Source: Kribbella voronezhensis
GTDB lineage: Bacteria > Actinomycetota > Actinomycetes > Propionibacteriales > Kribbellaceae
Length of the DNA: 64,000 nucleotides
NCBI RefSeq assembly: GCF_004365175.1
Contig: NZ_SOCE01000003.1
Span: 1 to 64,000, forward strand
Direction: 5' to 3'
Positions 51,434-59,334 of this stretch are shown in pieces; position 1 is the first letter of the stretch, and each line of letters starts with the position of its first letter. A program made the translations under genes and the position numbers. The notes beneath the pieces were generated by a model, which made no database searches, had not been told where the DNA came from, and was given only the letters and a program-made list of their open reading frames with translations.

Positions 51434-52630
51434 TCAAACGGTGCTGTCGATGTCGACTCCTTCCGGTCGCCAGCGGTGAGCGAGCCAGAATGCGGCAGCC
51501 GCGGCAACACTCATGCCGGCGCACCACCCCAACGTCGCGGTCGTTCCGAACGCCTGGACGAGAAGGCCGGCCAGCACACCGGAGACCAAGGAACCGGCGG
51601 TCACTGCATTGGAGAACAACGCCGCGGCCGCTCCGCCGGCCGGCTTCATCACCACCTGGAAGTGCTGGATCCCAGCCGTACCGATCACCGCGATCGCTAC
51701 TCCGCGAGCGACCTGAGCGATCAACAGAACGAGGAGACTCCCTGCGAGCGCAGCCACCAGGAAGTAGATCGCGAACAATCCGAGGCCGACCATGATCAGC
51801 CGGGGTCGGTTCACCCGCGGTAACAGCCACACCAAGACGAACGCGGCGAGGACCTCAACGACTGCGCAAGCACTGAAAAGCAGTCCGACGTCGCTACCCG
51901 ATCGGCGCAGGTCGCCGGTGACGAACAACGGCAGCGCCACCGATCCGGTGAACATCGCAGTGTGGACGAGGGCGATACTCGCGGTCAATATCGCTATGAA
52001 CCCCCGTGAACGGGGGTTTCGGCGTTCGGCCGTGGGCGGTGCGGGTCGAGTGCCACCAGACGGTCTCGGAATGAGCAGAACAGTCGAAGTGGTGAGGATC
52101 AATGCCACGGCCGACGCTTGGAAGACGATGTCGTAGCCGGCCGCGGATACCAGCCAGGCGCCGAGGAGCGGCCCGACCGCCCACGCCAGCGACCAACCCG
52201 ATCGCAGCAACGGCGCGACTCTCTTCTTGGCGTTGACGGCGAACGCGACATCGGCGAGCGCGAACAGTTGCGGATAGCCGGCGCCGACGGCGCCCAGCAA
52301 GACAAGACCGACCAGCAACAGCGAGGGAAAGCCGGTGATCACAGACAAGAGTGCATAGCCACCGGCGCCGGCAAGCACGCTGACCACCAGCCATCTACGA
52401 GTGGGCGCCCGATCAAACCTCCGCCCGAAGATCATGCTCGCGACGATGCCGCCCAGCGCGACGGCCGAGACGAAGACCCCCACCTGCAGCGGCGCGAACC
52501 TCGCCTCCTCCACGGCGAAGAGAACCAGATAGGTTCCCGCCATCGAGTCCGCCAACCCGAGCAGAACGACAGCCGCGAGCATCGGCCCGACGACCGCGCG
52601 CGACATCCGGACGTCAACTGTTCCACGCAC
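51434..52630 (-). CDS. MFS transporter
   Basis: 398 residues, 12 predicted membrane segments with the MFS loop-2/3 pattern (FGRRFDRAPTRRWLVVSVL) and a second half starting SRGFIAILTASIALVHTAMFTGSVALPLFV. The PQLFALADVAF segment and length fit the sugar-efflux (SET/SotA-like) group. Substrate unknown. GTG 52630 is preceded by TAGCTT 6 nt upstream. Confidence 0.9.
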   Translation of the reverse strand: MRGTVDVRMSRAVVGPMLAAVVLLGLADSMAGTYLVLFAVEEARFAPLQVGVFVSAVALGGIVASMIFGRRFDRAPTRRWLVVSVLAGAGGYALLSVITGFPSLLLVGLVLLGAVGAGYPQLFALADVAFAVNAKKRVAPLLRSGWSLAWAVGPLLGAWLVSAAGYDIVFQASAVALILTTSTVLLIPRPSGGTRPAPPTAERRNPRSRGFIAILTASIALVHTAMFTGSVALPLFVTGDLRRSGSDVGLLFSACAVVEVLAAFVLVWLLPRVNRPRLIMVGLGLFAIYFLVAALAGSLLVLLIAQVARGVAIAVIGTAGIQHFQVVMKPAGGAAAALFSNAVTAGSLVSGVLAGLLVQAFGTTATLGWCAGMSVAAAAAFWLAHRWRPEGVDIDSTV

Positions 52631-52636
52631 CGCATC

Positions 52637-52642
52637 AAGCTA
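52637..52642 (-). promoter_or_regulatory. Leaderless -10 hexamer of the MFS gene
   Basis: TAGCTT on the minus strand, 6 nt before GTG 52630. Confidence 0.45.
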
Positions 52643-52961
52643 ACGGCGCCCGCCGACAGTTCCTGGCCGGCGCTGACGGCGGGGGGAATCTCCATCCGCG
52701 TACTTGCCGTCGCAGGTGTGGGACGAAGCGGTCGGCTCTGTGGTCGGCTCGCGATCGGGACCGAGGCTGTAGGAGCCGGACTGACTTGCTGCGCACCCAG
52801 GACTTCGGAGGATCGCGTCCGGCGAAGCATCGCCGAGCGGCGACGGACGGGGGGCAGTGCCGGCCGGCTCGAGAGTCGGCTCGTGGTGGGCGAGGCCGTG
52901 GGAAGCCGGCCGGCCGCGCCCGGGGTTCGTCGCGGATCCAGCCTGGCAGGGAATCGCCGTC

Positions 52962-53107
52962 GAGCGGCGGCGGAGGAGCCGCGACCGGGGGTGGGTGGGA
53001 GGGAGTCCGCGAACGCAGGAGCGGTGACGGGGTGGGCGCATTCGAGCGGGCGACGCCAGGAGCCGCGACCAGGGTGTGTGGAGCAGCGACGCAGGAGCCG
53101 CGTCCGG
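52962..53107 (-). repeat. Dispersed intergenic repeat, copies D
   Basis: In the 546-base gap between the divergent MFS and helicase genes, at least three minus-strand units occur: GAGCGGCGGCGGAGGAGCCG (52962-52981), CGACGCCAGGAGCCGCGACC (53051-53070) and GCAGCGACGCAGGAGCCGCG (53083-53102). They are separated by GGTGGGTGGG-type stretches as in copies A and C. Weaker traces reach back to about 52770. No gene is supported in the gap. Confidence 0.75.
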
Positions 53108-53163
53108 GTGGGGGTTTGGTCGGCGTACAGGCGGGGGCGCGGGGTTCTGGGGGTGGGGGCAGA

Positions 53164-53169
53164 TAGATT
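53164..53169 (+). promoter_or_regulatory. Leaderless -10 hexamer of the helicase gene
   Basis: TAGATT, 7 nt before ATG 53177. Confidence 0.48.
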
Positions 53170-53176
53170 GGGGGAT

Positions 53177-56038
53177 ATGAGCACCCCGTCCGAGAAGTAC
53201 GCCGTTTTCCGCTCGGACCAGGAGCATCCTGCGGTCAAGGAGTTCCGGGAGCTGTACGACTTCCAGCTGGACGAGTTCCAGTTGCGAGCCTGTGCCGCGC
53301 TCGAGGACGGTCACCAGGTGCTGGTTGCGGCCCCGACCGGGTCGGGTAAGACGCTGGTCGGGGAGTTCGCCGTCCACCTCGCGCTCCAGCGGGGGCAGAA
53401 GTGCTTCTACACGACTCCGATCAAGGCGCTGAGCAACCAGAAGTACAGCGATCTCGTCCGCCGGTACGGCAGCGACAAGGTCGGCCTGCTGACCGGGGAC
53501 AACTCGATCAACTCCGAGGCGCCGATCGTCGTCATGACGACCGAGGTACTGCGGAACATGCTGTACGCCGGCTCGCACACCCTGCTCGGCCTGTCCTATG
53601 TGGTGATGGACGAGGTCCACTACCTCGCCGACCGGGCTCGCGGCGCCGTCTGGGAAGAGGTGATCATCCACCTGCCGGACTCGGTGGCGGTGGTGTCACT
53701 GTCCGCGACGGTGAGTAACGCCGAGGAGTTCGGCGACTGGCTGGAGACCGTGCGCGGGAACACGGTGGTCGTGCTGGAGGAGAAGCGGCCGGTGCCGCTG
53801 TTCCAGCACGTGATGGTGGGGAAGCGGCTGCACGACCTGTTCGCGGGCGAGGCGCCGACCGCGCGAGCCGGCCAGGCGCAGTACGGACCACAGAGCCGCT
53901 CCGGCAATCCCGCGAAGGCGAACCAGGCGAAGAACGGACAGAAGAGCACGGCCGATCTCAAGGATCTGGTCAACCCGCAGCTGGTCCGGATCGCGAGAGA
54001 CGACAGCCGGATCTTCCGCGACGACTCGCGCAAGCCTCGCCGCCGCCGCGATCTGCCGAAGCAGCGGCCGGCCCGGTCGCACTTCACGCCGTACCGGTCG
54101 GATGTGGTGGAGGAGCTCGACGCGGGCGCGCTGCTGCCGGCGATCTACTTCATCTTCTCGCGCAAGGGCTGCGAGGACGCGATGCTGCAGTGCCTGCGGT
54201 CCGGTCTCCGGCTGACCAAGCCGAGCGAGCGGGACGAGATCAAGCGGGTGCTTGCCGAGCGTACGGCGGACCTGCCGGACGAAGACCTCGGCGTACTGGG
54301 GTACCACGACTTCGCCGAGGCGCTCAGCCGCGGGATCGCCGCGCACCACGCCGGCATGCTGGCCGCCTTCAAGGAGGTCGTCGAGGAACTGTTCGCGCGC
54401 GGCCTGATCAAGGTCGTCTTCGCCACCGAGACTCTTGCCCTCGGCATCAACATGCCCGCCCGCACGGTGGTGCTGGAGAAGCTGAGCAAGTGGAACGGCG
54501 AGGCCCATGTCGACATCACGCCGGGGGAGTACACCCAGCTCACCGGCCGGGCGGGGCGCCGCGGGATCGACGTCGAGGGTCACGCGGTCGTGCTGTGGCA
54601 GCCCGGGTTCGACCCGCGCGCCGTGGCCGGCCTGGCGAGCACCCGAACCTATCCGCTCCGCTCGTCGTTCTCCCCGTCGTACAACATGGCCGTCAACCTG
54701 GTCCGCCAGGTCGGTCGGTCGAGGGCGCGCGACATGCTGGAGCTGTCGTTCGCGCAGTTCCAGTCCGACCAGGCCGTCGTCGGGCTGGCCCGCCAGGTGC
54801 AGCGCAACAACGAGGCCCTGGAGGGGTACAAGGAGTCCATCAACTGCCACCTCGGCGACTTCCTCGAGTACGCCGCGCTGCGACGGCGCATCGGTGAACG
54901 CGAGTCGTCCGGGTCGAAGCGGCGCAAGCTGGACCGCCGGGTCGAAGCGCAGGAGTCGCTGGAGAAGCTGCGGATCGGCGACATCATCCGAATTCCGGCC
55001 GGCCGGAGTGCCGGCTGGGCGCTGGTTCTCGATCCCGGCGTCCGGTCCGAGCGCGAGGGGCCGCGACCGACCGTGCTCACGCTCGACCGGCAGGTGCGGA
55101 AGCTGTCGATGATCGACTTCCCGACCCCGGTCGAGTCGATCAGCTCGCTGCGGGTGCCGAAGAAGTTCAACGCGCGCAACCCGCAGCAGCGGCGCGAGCT
55201 CGCCCACGTACTACGGGGTCGCACCGACATGATCGGCGAGGAGGGTCCGCCGTCGTCGCGCAGCCGCAACGGCGACGTCGTCACGCACGCGGACGATCCC
55301 GAGTTGCAGCAGATGCGAGCCGAGTTGCGCGCGCACCCGTGCCACGGCTGCTCGGATCGCGAGGATCACGCCCGCTGGGCCGAGCGGTACTTCCGGCTGG
55401 ACCGGGAGAACCGCGAAGTACAGCGCAAGATCGAGCAGCGGACGAACACGATCGCCCGCCAGTTCGACCGGGTCTGCCAGGTGCTGGACGCGCTGCACTA
55501 CCTGGAGGGCGACAAGACGACCGAGGCCGGTGACCGGCTGTCGCGGATCTACACCGAGCTCGACCTGGTTGCCGCCGAGTGCCTGCGCGTCGGGGTGTTC
55601 GACGACCTCGACGTACCGGAGTTGGCCGCCTGCCTGGCCGCGCTCGTCTACGAGTCACGGTCGAAGGACGAGCCGACGTCGCCGCGGTTGCCGCGCGGCG
55701 AGGTGCGTCCGGCGCTGGAGAAGATGGGGCTCATCTGGCGCGAACTCTCCGCGCTCGAGCGGGACATGCGTGTCGACTTCCTGCGCTCGATGGACCTCGG
55801 CTTCTGCTGGGCAGCCTTCCGCTGGGCCTCGGGCGCCTCCCTCGCCGAGGTCCTCTACGAGTCGGACCTGGCCGCCGGCGACTTCGTCCGCTGGGTCAAG
55901 CAACTGATCGACCTGACCGAACAAGTCGCCGACGCAGCCGGCCCCACCCCCCTCCGCCAAACAGCCCGCACAGTCACCGACCAACTCCGCCGCGGCGTCA
56001 TCGCCTACGCCTCCGTCGTCGACGAACCAGACAACTGA
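53177..56038 (+). CDS. helY: Ski2/Mtr4-like DEAD/DEAH-box helicase
   Basis: 953 residues. Walker A APTGSGKT (52-59), TPIKALSNQK (Ia), DEVHYL (145-150), SATVSNAEEFGDWL (III), helicase C-terminal IAAHHAGMLAAFKEVVEELF and ATETLALGINMPARTVVLE, then QLTGRAGRRGID (VI). A long insert and C-terminal DSHCT-type helical region follow (LDLVAAECLRVGVFDDLDVPELAACLAALVYESR). Homologs are HelY in M. tuberculosis, relatives of exosome RNA helicases, probably acting on structured RNA. The same gene follows tatC-dgk in other actinobacteria. A basic linker (RRRRDLPKQRPARS) near residue 290 is poorly conserved. Confidence 0.94.
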   Translation: MSTPSEKYAVFRSDQEHPAVKEFRELYDFQLDEFQLRACAALEDGHQVLVAAPTGSGKTLVGEFAVHLALQRGQKCFYTTPIKALSNQKYSDLVRRYGSDKVGLLTGDNSINSEAPIVVMTTEVLRNMLYAGSHTLLGLSYVVMDEVHYLADRARGAVWEEVIIHLPDSVAVVSLSATVSNAEEFGDWLETVRGNTVVVLEEKRPVPLFQHVMVGKRLHDLFAGEAPTARAGQAQYGPQSRSGNPAKANQAKNGQKSTADLKDLVNPQLVRIARDDSRIFRDDSRKPRRRRDLPKQRPARSHFTPYRSDVVEELDAGALLPAIYFIFSRKGCEDAMLQCLRSGLRLTKPSERDEIKRVLAERTADLPDEDLGVLGYHDFAEALSRGIAAHHAGMLAAFKEVVEELFARGLIKVVFATETLALGINMPARTVVLEKLSKWNGEAHVDITPGEYTQLTGRAGRRGIDVEGHAVVLWQPGFDPRAVAGLASTRTYPLRSSFSPSYNMAVNLVRQVGRSRARDMLELSFAQFQSDQAVVGLARQVQRNNEALEGYKESINCHLGDFLEYAALRRRIGERESSGSKRRKLDRRVEAQESLEKLRIGDIIRIPAGRSAGWALVLDPGVRSEREGPRPTVLTLDRQVRKLSMIDFPTPVESISSLRVPKKFNARNPQQRRELAHVLRGRTDMIGEEGPPSSRSRNGDVVTHADDPELQQMRAELRAHPCHGCSDREDHARWAERYFRLDRENREVQRKIEQRTNTIARQFDRVCQVLDALHYLEGDKTTEAGDRLSRIYTELDLVAAECLRVGVFDDLDVPELAACLAALVYESRSKDEPTSPRLPRGEVRPALEKMGLIWRELSALERDMRVDFLRSMDLGFCWAAFRWASGASLAEVLYESDLAAGDFVRWVKQLIDLTEQVADAAGPTPLRQTARTVTDQLRRGVIAYASVVDEPDN

Positions 56039-56070
56039 ACAACGGTCGCACTGCGGAATGCACCCGCATA

Positions 56071-56097
56071 GCACTTCCTACGTCGGCGCTTTCCACA
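56071..56097 (+). repeat. Dispersed intergenic repeat, copy E (degenerate)
   Basis: GCACTTCCTACGTCGGCGCT (56071-56090), followed by TTCCACA, resembles the first unit of copy C (GCACCTCCTGCGTCGGCGCT), with three differences by eye. It lies between the helicase and HNH genes. Confidence 0.65.
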
Positions 56098-56197
56098 GCG
56101 GGGTAGTTGCTGTGGACAACTTGGCTGGATGTTGTTCACCGTCAATCTTCTTGCTGGTAAGGGATTGCGGCGTTCAGAAAGTGTCGGTGGGGGTGTC

Positions 56198-56203
56198 TAG
56201 GGT
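56198..56203 (+). promoter_or_regulatory. Leaderless -10 hexamer of the HNH gene
   Basis: TAGGGT, 6 nt before ATG 56210. Confidence 0.48.
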
Positions 56204-56209
56204 TGCGGT

Positions 56210-57955
56210 ATGGAGTTGGTGGAGGCGCGGCCTGCGTATCTGTTGAGTGGCGAGGAAATCGTCGTCGCTCTGGATGCGGTGCATGCCGAGGTCGCGCGTC
56301 TGCAGACGTACGAGTTGCAGCTCACCGCGCGCCTGGCTGAGACCGGCTACACCACTGAGTCCAGCGGCCAAGACATCGTCAGGTTCCTCGCCGACCGGTA
56401 CCGCCGCGACCGGTACGCCGTACGCCGCGACCTCGCGCTGGCCAAGACACTCCCGAAGTACTGCGCTGTCACCGCAGCCCAGCCCGACCCCTTCACCCCA
56501 TCCGGCACCGACCCGACCATCCAATACACCACCACCTCCACCGACACAGAAGCCGAGACCAACGCAGACACGGGCATCGGCGTCGATACCGGCGGTTACT
56601 CCGATCCGAGCACCGGCACCGATCCCAGCACCGGCACCGATCTCCACGTCGGCACCAATCCGAGCACCGACATCGATCCCAGCGTCGGCACCGATCCCAG
56701 CACCGGCACCGAGCCCAGCATCGGCACCGATCTGAGCAGCGGCACCGATCTGAGCACCGGCATCGGCAACGGGTGTCGCGGCGTCATCGGCAGCCAGCCG
56801 GCAGGGCGCGCTGACACCGGTGGGTGCGGTGAGCGGGTGGCTGGGGATGGCGAGGTGGTGTTGCCGGTGTTGTTGCATCGGGGGCAGACCGAGGTGATCG
56901 TGGCGGCGTTGGAGGCGGTTCCGTCGGCGGCGATGGTGCCGGTCGAGGAGTTGCGGGCTGTGGAAGAGCAGTTGGTCGAGGCTGCTCGGCATCTGGGGCC
57001 GGCGGACTTGAAGCGCTTGGGTCGGCAGGTGCTCGAGGTGCTGGACACCGACGGGCCGGAGCCGGCCGAGGAGTCCGCGGCGCGACGCGAGTCGCTGCGC
57101 CTGGCGAACGCCGACCAGGGGGTGAAGTTCTCGGGGTTCTTGGCCAACGACAACGCCGAGTTGTTCCGGACCCTGATCGGGGCCGCGGCCAGACCCCACA
57201 AGACCGCCGATGGGCAACCGGATCCGCGGTCGCGGGACAAGCGCCACGCTGACGCTCTCACCCAGGTGCTGACAGCCGCGGCAGCAGCTGGTGACCTGCC
57301 GGCGCAGGGTGGGGTGAAGCCGCACGTCACGGTCACCATCGACTTCACCGACCTGAAAGCCGCCGGGCGCGACGCGACCGGCGATCTGCAGTTCGGTGAC
57401 GGCTTGTCGGCGGCGGCGGTACGCCGGTTGGCGTGCGATGCCGGGATCATCCCGATCGTGCTCGGGTCGAAGTCACAGCCGCTCGACGTCGGGCGTGAGG
57501 AACGCTACGTGACCAAGGCGATCCGTCGTGCCCTGAACCGCCGCGACAAAGGCTGTGTCGTATGCGGCGCCCCGCCCAGGTACTGCCACGCCCACCACAT
57601 CGTGCACTGGGCCGACGGCGGACCCACCTCGCTGGAGAACCTGGCGTTGTTCTGCGGCACCGACCACATCGCCGTCCACGCCGGCGTCTACACCGTCGAG
57701 ATCATCGACGGCATCCCGCACGTCACCCGTCCCACCTGGGCCACCCCCAATCCCAACCTCCGCCTCACCAGACCAGACGCCACAGGCACCGAGCCGCACC
57801 AACTCGTCGGCACCGACGGCGCACCCTGGCCCGCCGGCCCCACCCGCGTTCTCCGACCCGCTCGCGCCTTCCCCCTGGTCGGCGACCCGCCCCCATTCAC
57901 CAGCCACCCACCCGACTTCGACCCCTGGGCACCAGAAACACGCGACACCGGCTAA
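56210..57955 (+). CDS. DUF222 / 13E12-type HNH endonuclease with internal repeat
   Basis: 581 residues. N-terminal DUF222 helices (ARPAYLLSGEEIVVALDAVH; LLSGEEIVVALDAVHAEVAR), then an insert of about 90 residues with nine hexapeptides of STGTDP type, the rest of DUF222 (HLGPADLKRLGRQVLEVLD; LTQVLTAAAAAGDLPAQGG), and an HNH domain near residue 450 (GCVVCGAPPRYCHAHHIVHWADGGPTSLENL), with Cys pairs and the catalytic His. These 13E12 repeat-family proteins are abundant in actinobacteria; role unknown, possibly mobile or damage-related. The core is otherwise complete. Confidence 0.9.
   Translation: MELVEARPAYLLSGEEIVVALDAVHAEVARLQTYELQLTARLAETGYTTESSGQDIVRFLADRYRRDRYAVRRDLALAKTLPKYCAVTAAQPDPFTPSGTDPTIQYTTTSTDTEAETNADTGIGVDTGGYSDPSTGTDPSTGTDLHVGTNPSTDIDPSVGTDPSTGTEPSIGTDLSSGTDLSTGIGNGCRGVIGSQPAGRADTGGCGERVAGDGEVVLPVLLHRGQTEVIVAALEAVPSAAMVPVEELRAVEEQLVEAARHLGPADLKRLGRQVLEVLDTDGPEPAEESAARRESLRLANADQGVKFSGFLANDNAELFRTLIGAAARPHKTADGQPDPRSRDKRHADALTQVLTAAAAAGDLPAQGGVKPHVTVTIDFTDLKAAGRDATGDLQFGDGLSAAAVRRLACDAGIIPIVLGSKSQPLDVGREERYVTKAIRRALNRRDKGCVVCGAPPRYCHAHHIVHWADGGPTSLENLALFCGTDHIAVHAGVYTVEIIDGIPHVTRPTWATPNPNLRLTRPDATGTEPHQLVGTDGAPWPAGPTRVLRPARAFPLVGDPPPFTSHPPDFDPWAPETRDTG
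56609..56770 (+). repeat. 18-bp in-frame tandem repeat inside the HNH gene
   Basis: Nine 18-bp units based on AGCACCGGCACCGATCCC (56609-56626 onward) encode Ser-x-Gly-Thr-Asp-Pro/Leu hexapeptides. Identity is about 80-100% between neighbours. The array falls between the two DUF222 parts and so changes linker length without breaking the frame. Confidence 0.88.
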
Positions 57956-57973
57956 CCACCTCCGGCCATCGCC

Positions 57974-58005
57974 GGCCGCCCCACCATCAACACCACTGGG
58001 CGGCC
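57974..58005 (+). terminator. Weak hairpin after the HNH gene
   Basis: GGCCGCCC (57974-57981) and GGGCGGCC (57998-58005) form an 8-bp inverted repeat with a 16-nt loop, shortly after the stop. No T tract; called only tentatively. Confidence 0.35.
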
Positions 58006-58034
58006 CAGGCCACCGCACGCCCCCGCCGCGTCTA

Positions 58035-58163
58035 GCCAACGCACACCGCGGTGTGCTGCATGCCTGCTGCATGTCGGGCCAACACACGCCGCGGTGTGCT
58101 GCACGCCTGCTGCGGGTCCGGCCAGCGCAATCGCCGGGCCCCGCACGTCACGCGGTGTGCTGG
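58035..58163 (+). repeat. 43-bp tandem repeat with 16-bp palindrome
   Basis: Two good 43-bp units (58035-58077 and 58078-58120) share CCGCGGTGTGCTGCA and CCTGCTGC, with a third degenerate unit to about 58163 (CACGCGGTGTGCTGG). Unit one contains GCACACCGCGGTGTGC (58041-58056), a perfect palindrome. The whole gap 57956-58430 has no credible gene. Confidence 0.8.
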
Positions 58164-58430
58164 TGCTACGCGATCGGCGTATGCGCCGGCGTGCCGTCGT
58201 CACGTGCGCCAGCGCTCAGACAGCTTTCGTCTGCGGGCCGTTGCGCGCTGCATCATGTGCACCTGGTTCTCGGGTCTGCGTCTGCGGGCGGACTTGGTGC
58301 GTGCCCGTGCCCCGGATCGCTCATGCGGTTCGCAGCCCATTGGAGGCGTTACCGCAAAGGTTCAGGCGAGCAAGCGGGCCTCACCCAGGAGCCAGTCCGG
58401 CGTAGGAGGCGCGATGCGGGAGCGTGCTGA

Positions 58431-58895
58431 CTAGAACATCAGTGGGCGGAAGCGGGGGGCGGTGGTTTGTTCTTCGCTGGTCATGGCGGTGAGGACTGTT
58501 CGTACGGCGTCGATCGCCGCATCGCCGTGCGTCTTGCGGAGGCGACGCTCGTAGGCCTGGTGGAACTTTCTTGCCGCGGCCAGTGCTGCCTCGCCGCGTT
58601 CTGACAGGTGGAGCAGGCGAGCTCGGCCGTCGGTCGGGTCGGGCCTCCGTACGACGAATCCTCGGCGCTCCATGTCGTCGACGATCTGGCCGGCGCCCTG
58701 TTTGCTGATCTCCAGGCGCTCGGCCAGGGCGCTGATCGTCATCGGTGTCGCGCCGAGGGTGCGCAGGACGAAGCCGTCGGACCGGCCCTGTTCGTCGAAG
58801 CCCTGCGCGGCCAGCGAGGCGCGGAGTTCGCGGACGAACTCCTGCTCGGCCAGCACGAGCAGGATCCCGAAATCAGGCTTGCGTGAAGTGCTCAT
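58431..58895 (-). CDS. MarR family transcriptional regulator
   Basis: About 154 residues. The winged helix TPMTISALAERLEISKQGAGQIVDDMERRGFVVRRPDPTDGRARLLHLSERG is typical of MarR proteins (helix-turn-helix then beta wing with the conserved DPTDGRAR). It diverges from the cupin gene, and the 63-bp gap contains paired CAAG/CTTG operator-like repeats, so it probably represses both itself and the cupin. ATG 58895 has GGGGGA 4-9 nt upstream; ATG 58904 is possible. Confidence 0.9.
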   Translation of the reverse strand: MSTSRKPDFGILLVLAEQEFVRELRASLAAQGFDEQGRSDGFVLRTLGATPMTISALAERLEISKQGAGQIVDDMERRGFVVRRPDPTDGRARLLHLSERGEAALAAARKFHQAYERRLRKTHGDAAIDAVRTVLTAMTSEEQTTAPRFRPLMF

Positions 58896-58906
58896 GTCCC
58901 CCATGA

Positions 58907-58940
58907 TAGACAAGTCAAGTTGAACAAGTCAGCTTGTCTA
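58907..58940. promoter_or_regulatory. MarR operator pair between regulator and cupin
   Basis: An outer inverted repeat TAGACAAG (58907-58914) / CTTGTCTA (58933-58940) encloses a second, ACAAG-TCAG-CTTGT (58924-58937). Both lie in the gap between divergent genes, where a MarR dimer pair would shut off both promoters. Confidence 0.65.
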
Positions 58941-58958
58941 AATTTTGGAGGGGGAGAC

Positions 58959-59330
58959 ATGCAGATCACCCGTGCGACCGAGGCCCCGAGGTTCCAGCTC
59001 CCGGGCGTCGAGTTCACCGTGCTGGCCGCGCCGAGCCGTGGCTCGAAAGACCTGTGCACGTGGCGGCTCACCGTCGACGGCGGATTCCGCAACGACGAGC
59101 CGCACACGATCGACCGCGATGAGGTGTTCATGGTGTTGTCCGGCACCGTCCAGGTGACGCCGGACGGCGAGAAGCTCGGCCCCGGCGACGCGGCCGTCGT
59201 ACCGGCCGGAGAGCCGATCCAGCTCGCCAACCTCGGCGAGTCCGAGGCCGAGCTGTACGTCGCGATCACCGCAGGCTTCACCGGCACGATGGCCGACGGA
59301 TCAACCGTCCAGCCGCCGTGGGCCCAGTAG
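58959..59330 (+). CDS. Cupin domain protein
   Basis: 123 residues. A single cupin: motif 1 WRLTVDGGFRNDEPHTIDRDEVFMVLSG, motif 2 PGDAAVVPAGEPIQLANLGE. Motif 1 has one His and Asp/Glu rather than the full HxH, so metal binding is uncertain. GGAGGGGGAGAC lies directly upstream of ATG 58959. Likely the target of the divergent MarR regulator; substrate unknown. It converges with the DUF1906 gene after 4 nt. Confidence 0.88.
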   Translation: MQITRATEAPRFQLPGVEFTVLAAPSRGSKDLCTWRLTVDGGFRNDEPHTIDRDEVFMVLSGTVQVTPDGEKLGPGDAAVVPAGEPIQLANLGESEAELYVAITAGFTGTMADGSTVQPPWAQ

Positions 59331-59334
59331 CTGG

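Noticed and set aside
57956..58430. Reading frames in the gap after the HNH gene as small genes, or the tandem repeat as a CRISPR array
   Set aside because: The frames are Arg/Ala-rich without ribosome sites. The repeat units are contiguous with no unique spacers, and no cas genes are present.
47649..58913. A prophage or integrative element between 47.6 and 58.9 kb
   Set aside because: No integrase, phage structural gene, transposase or tRNA attachment site is seen; xerD at 28 kb is the housekeeping recombinase.
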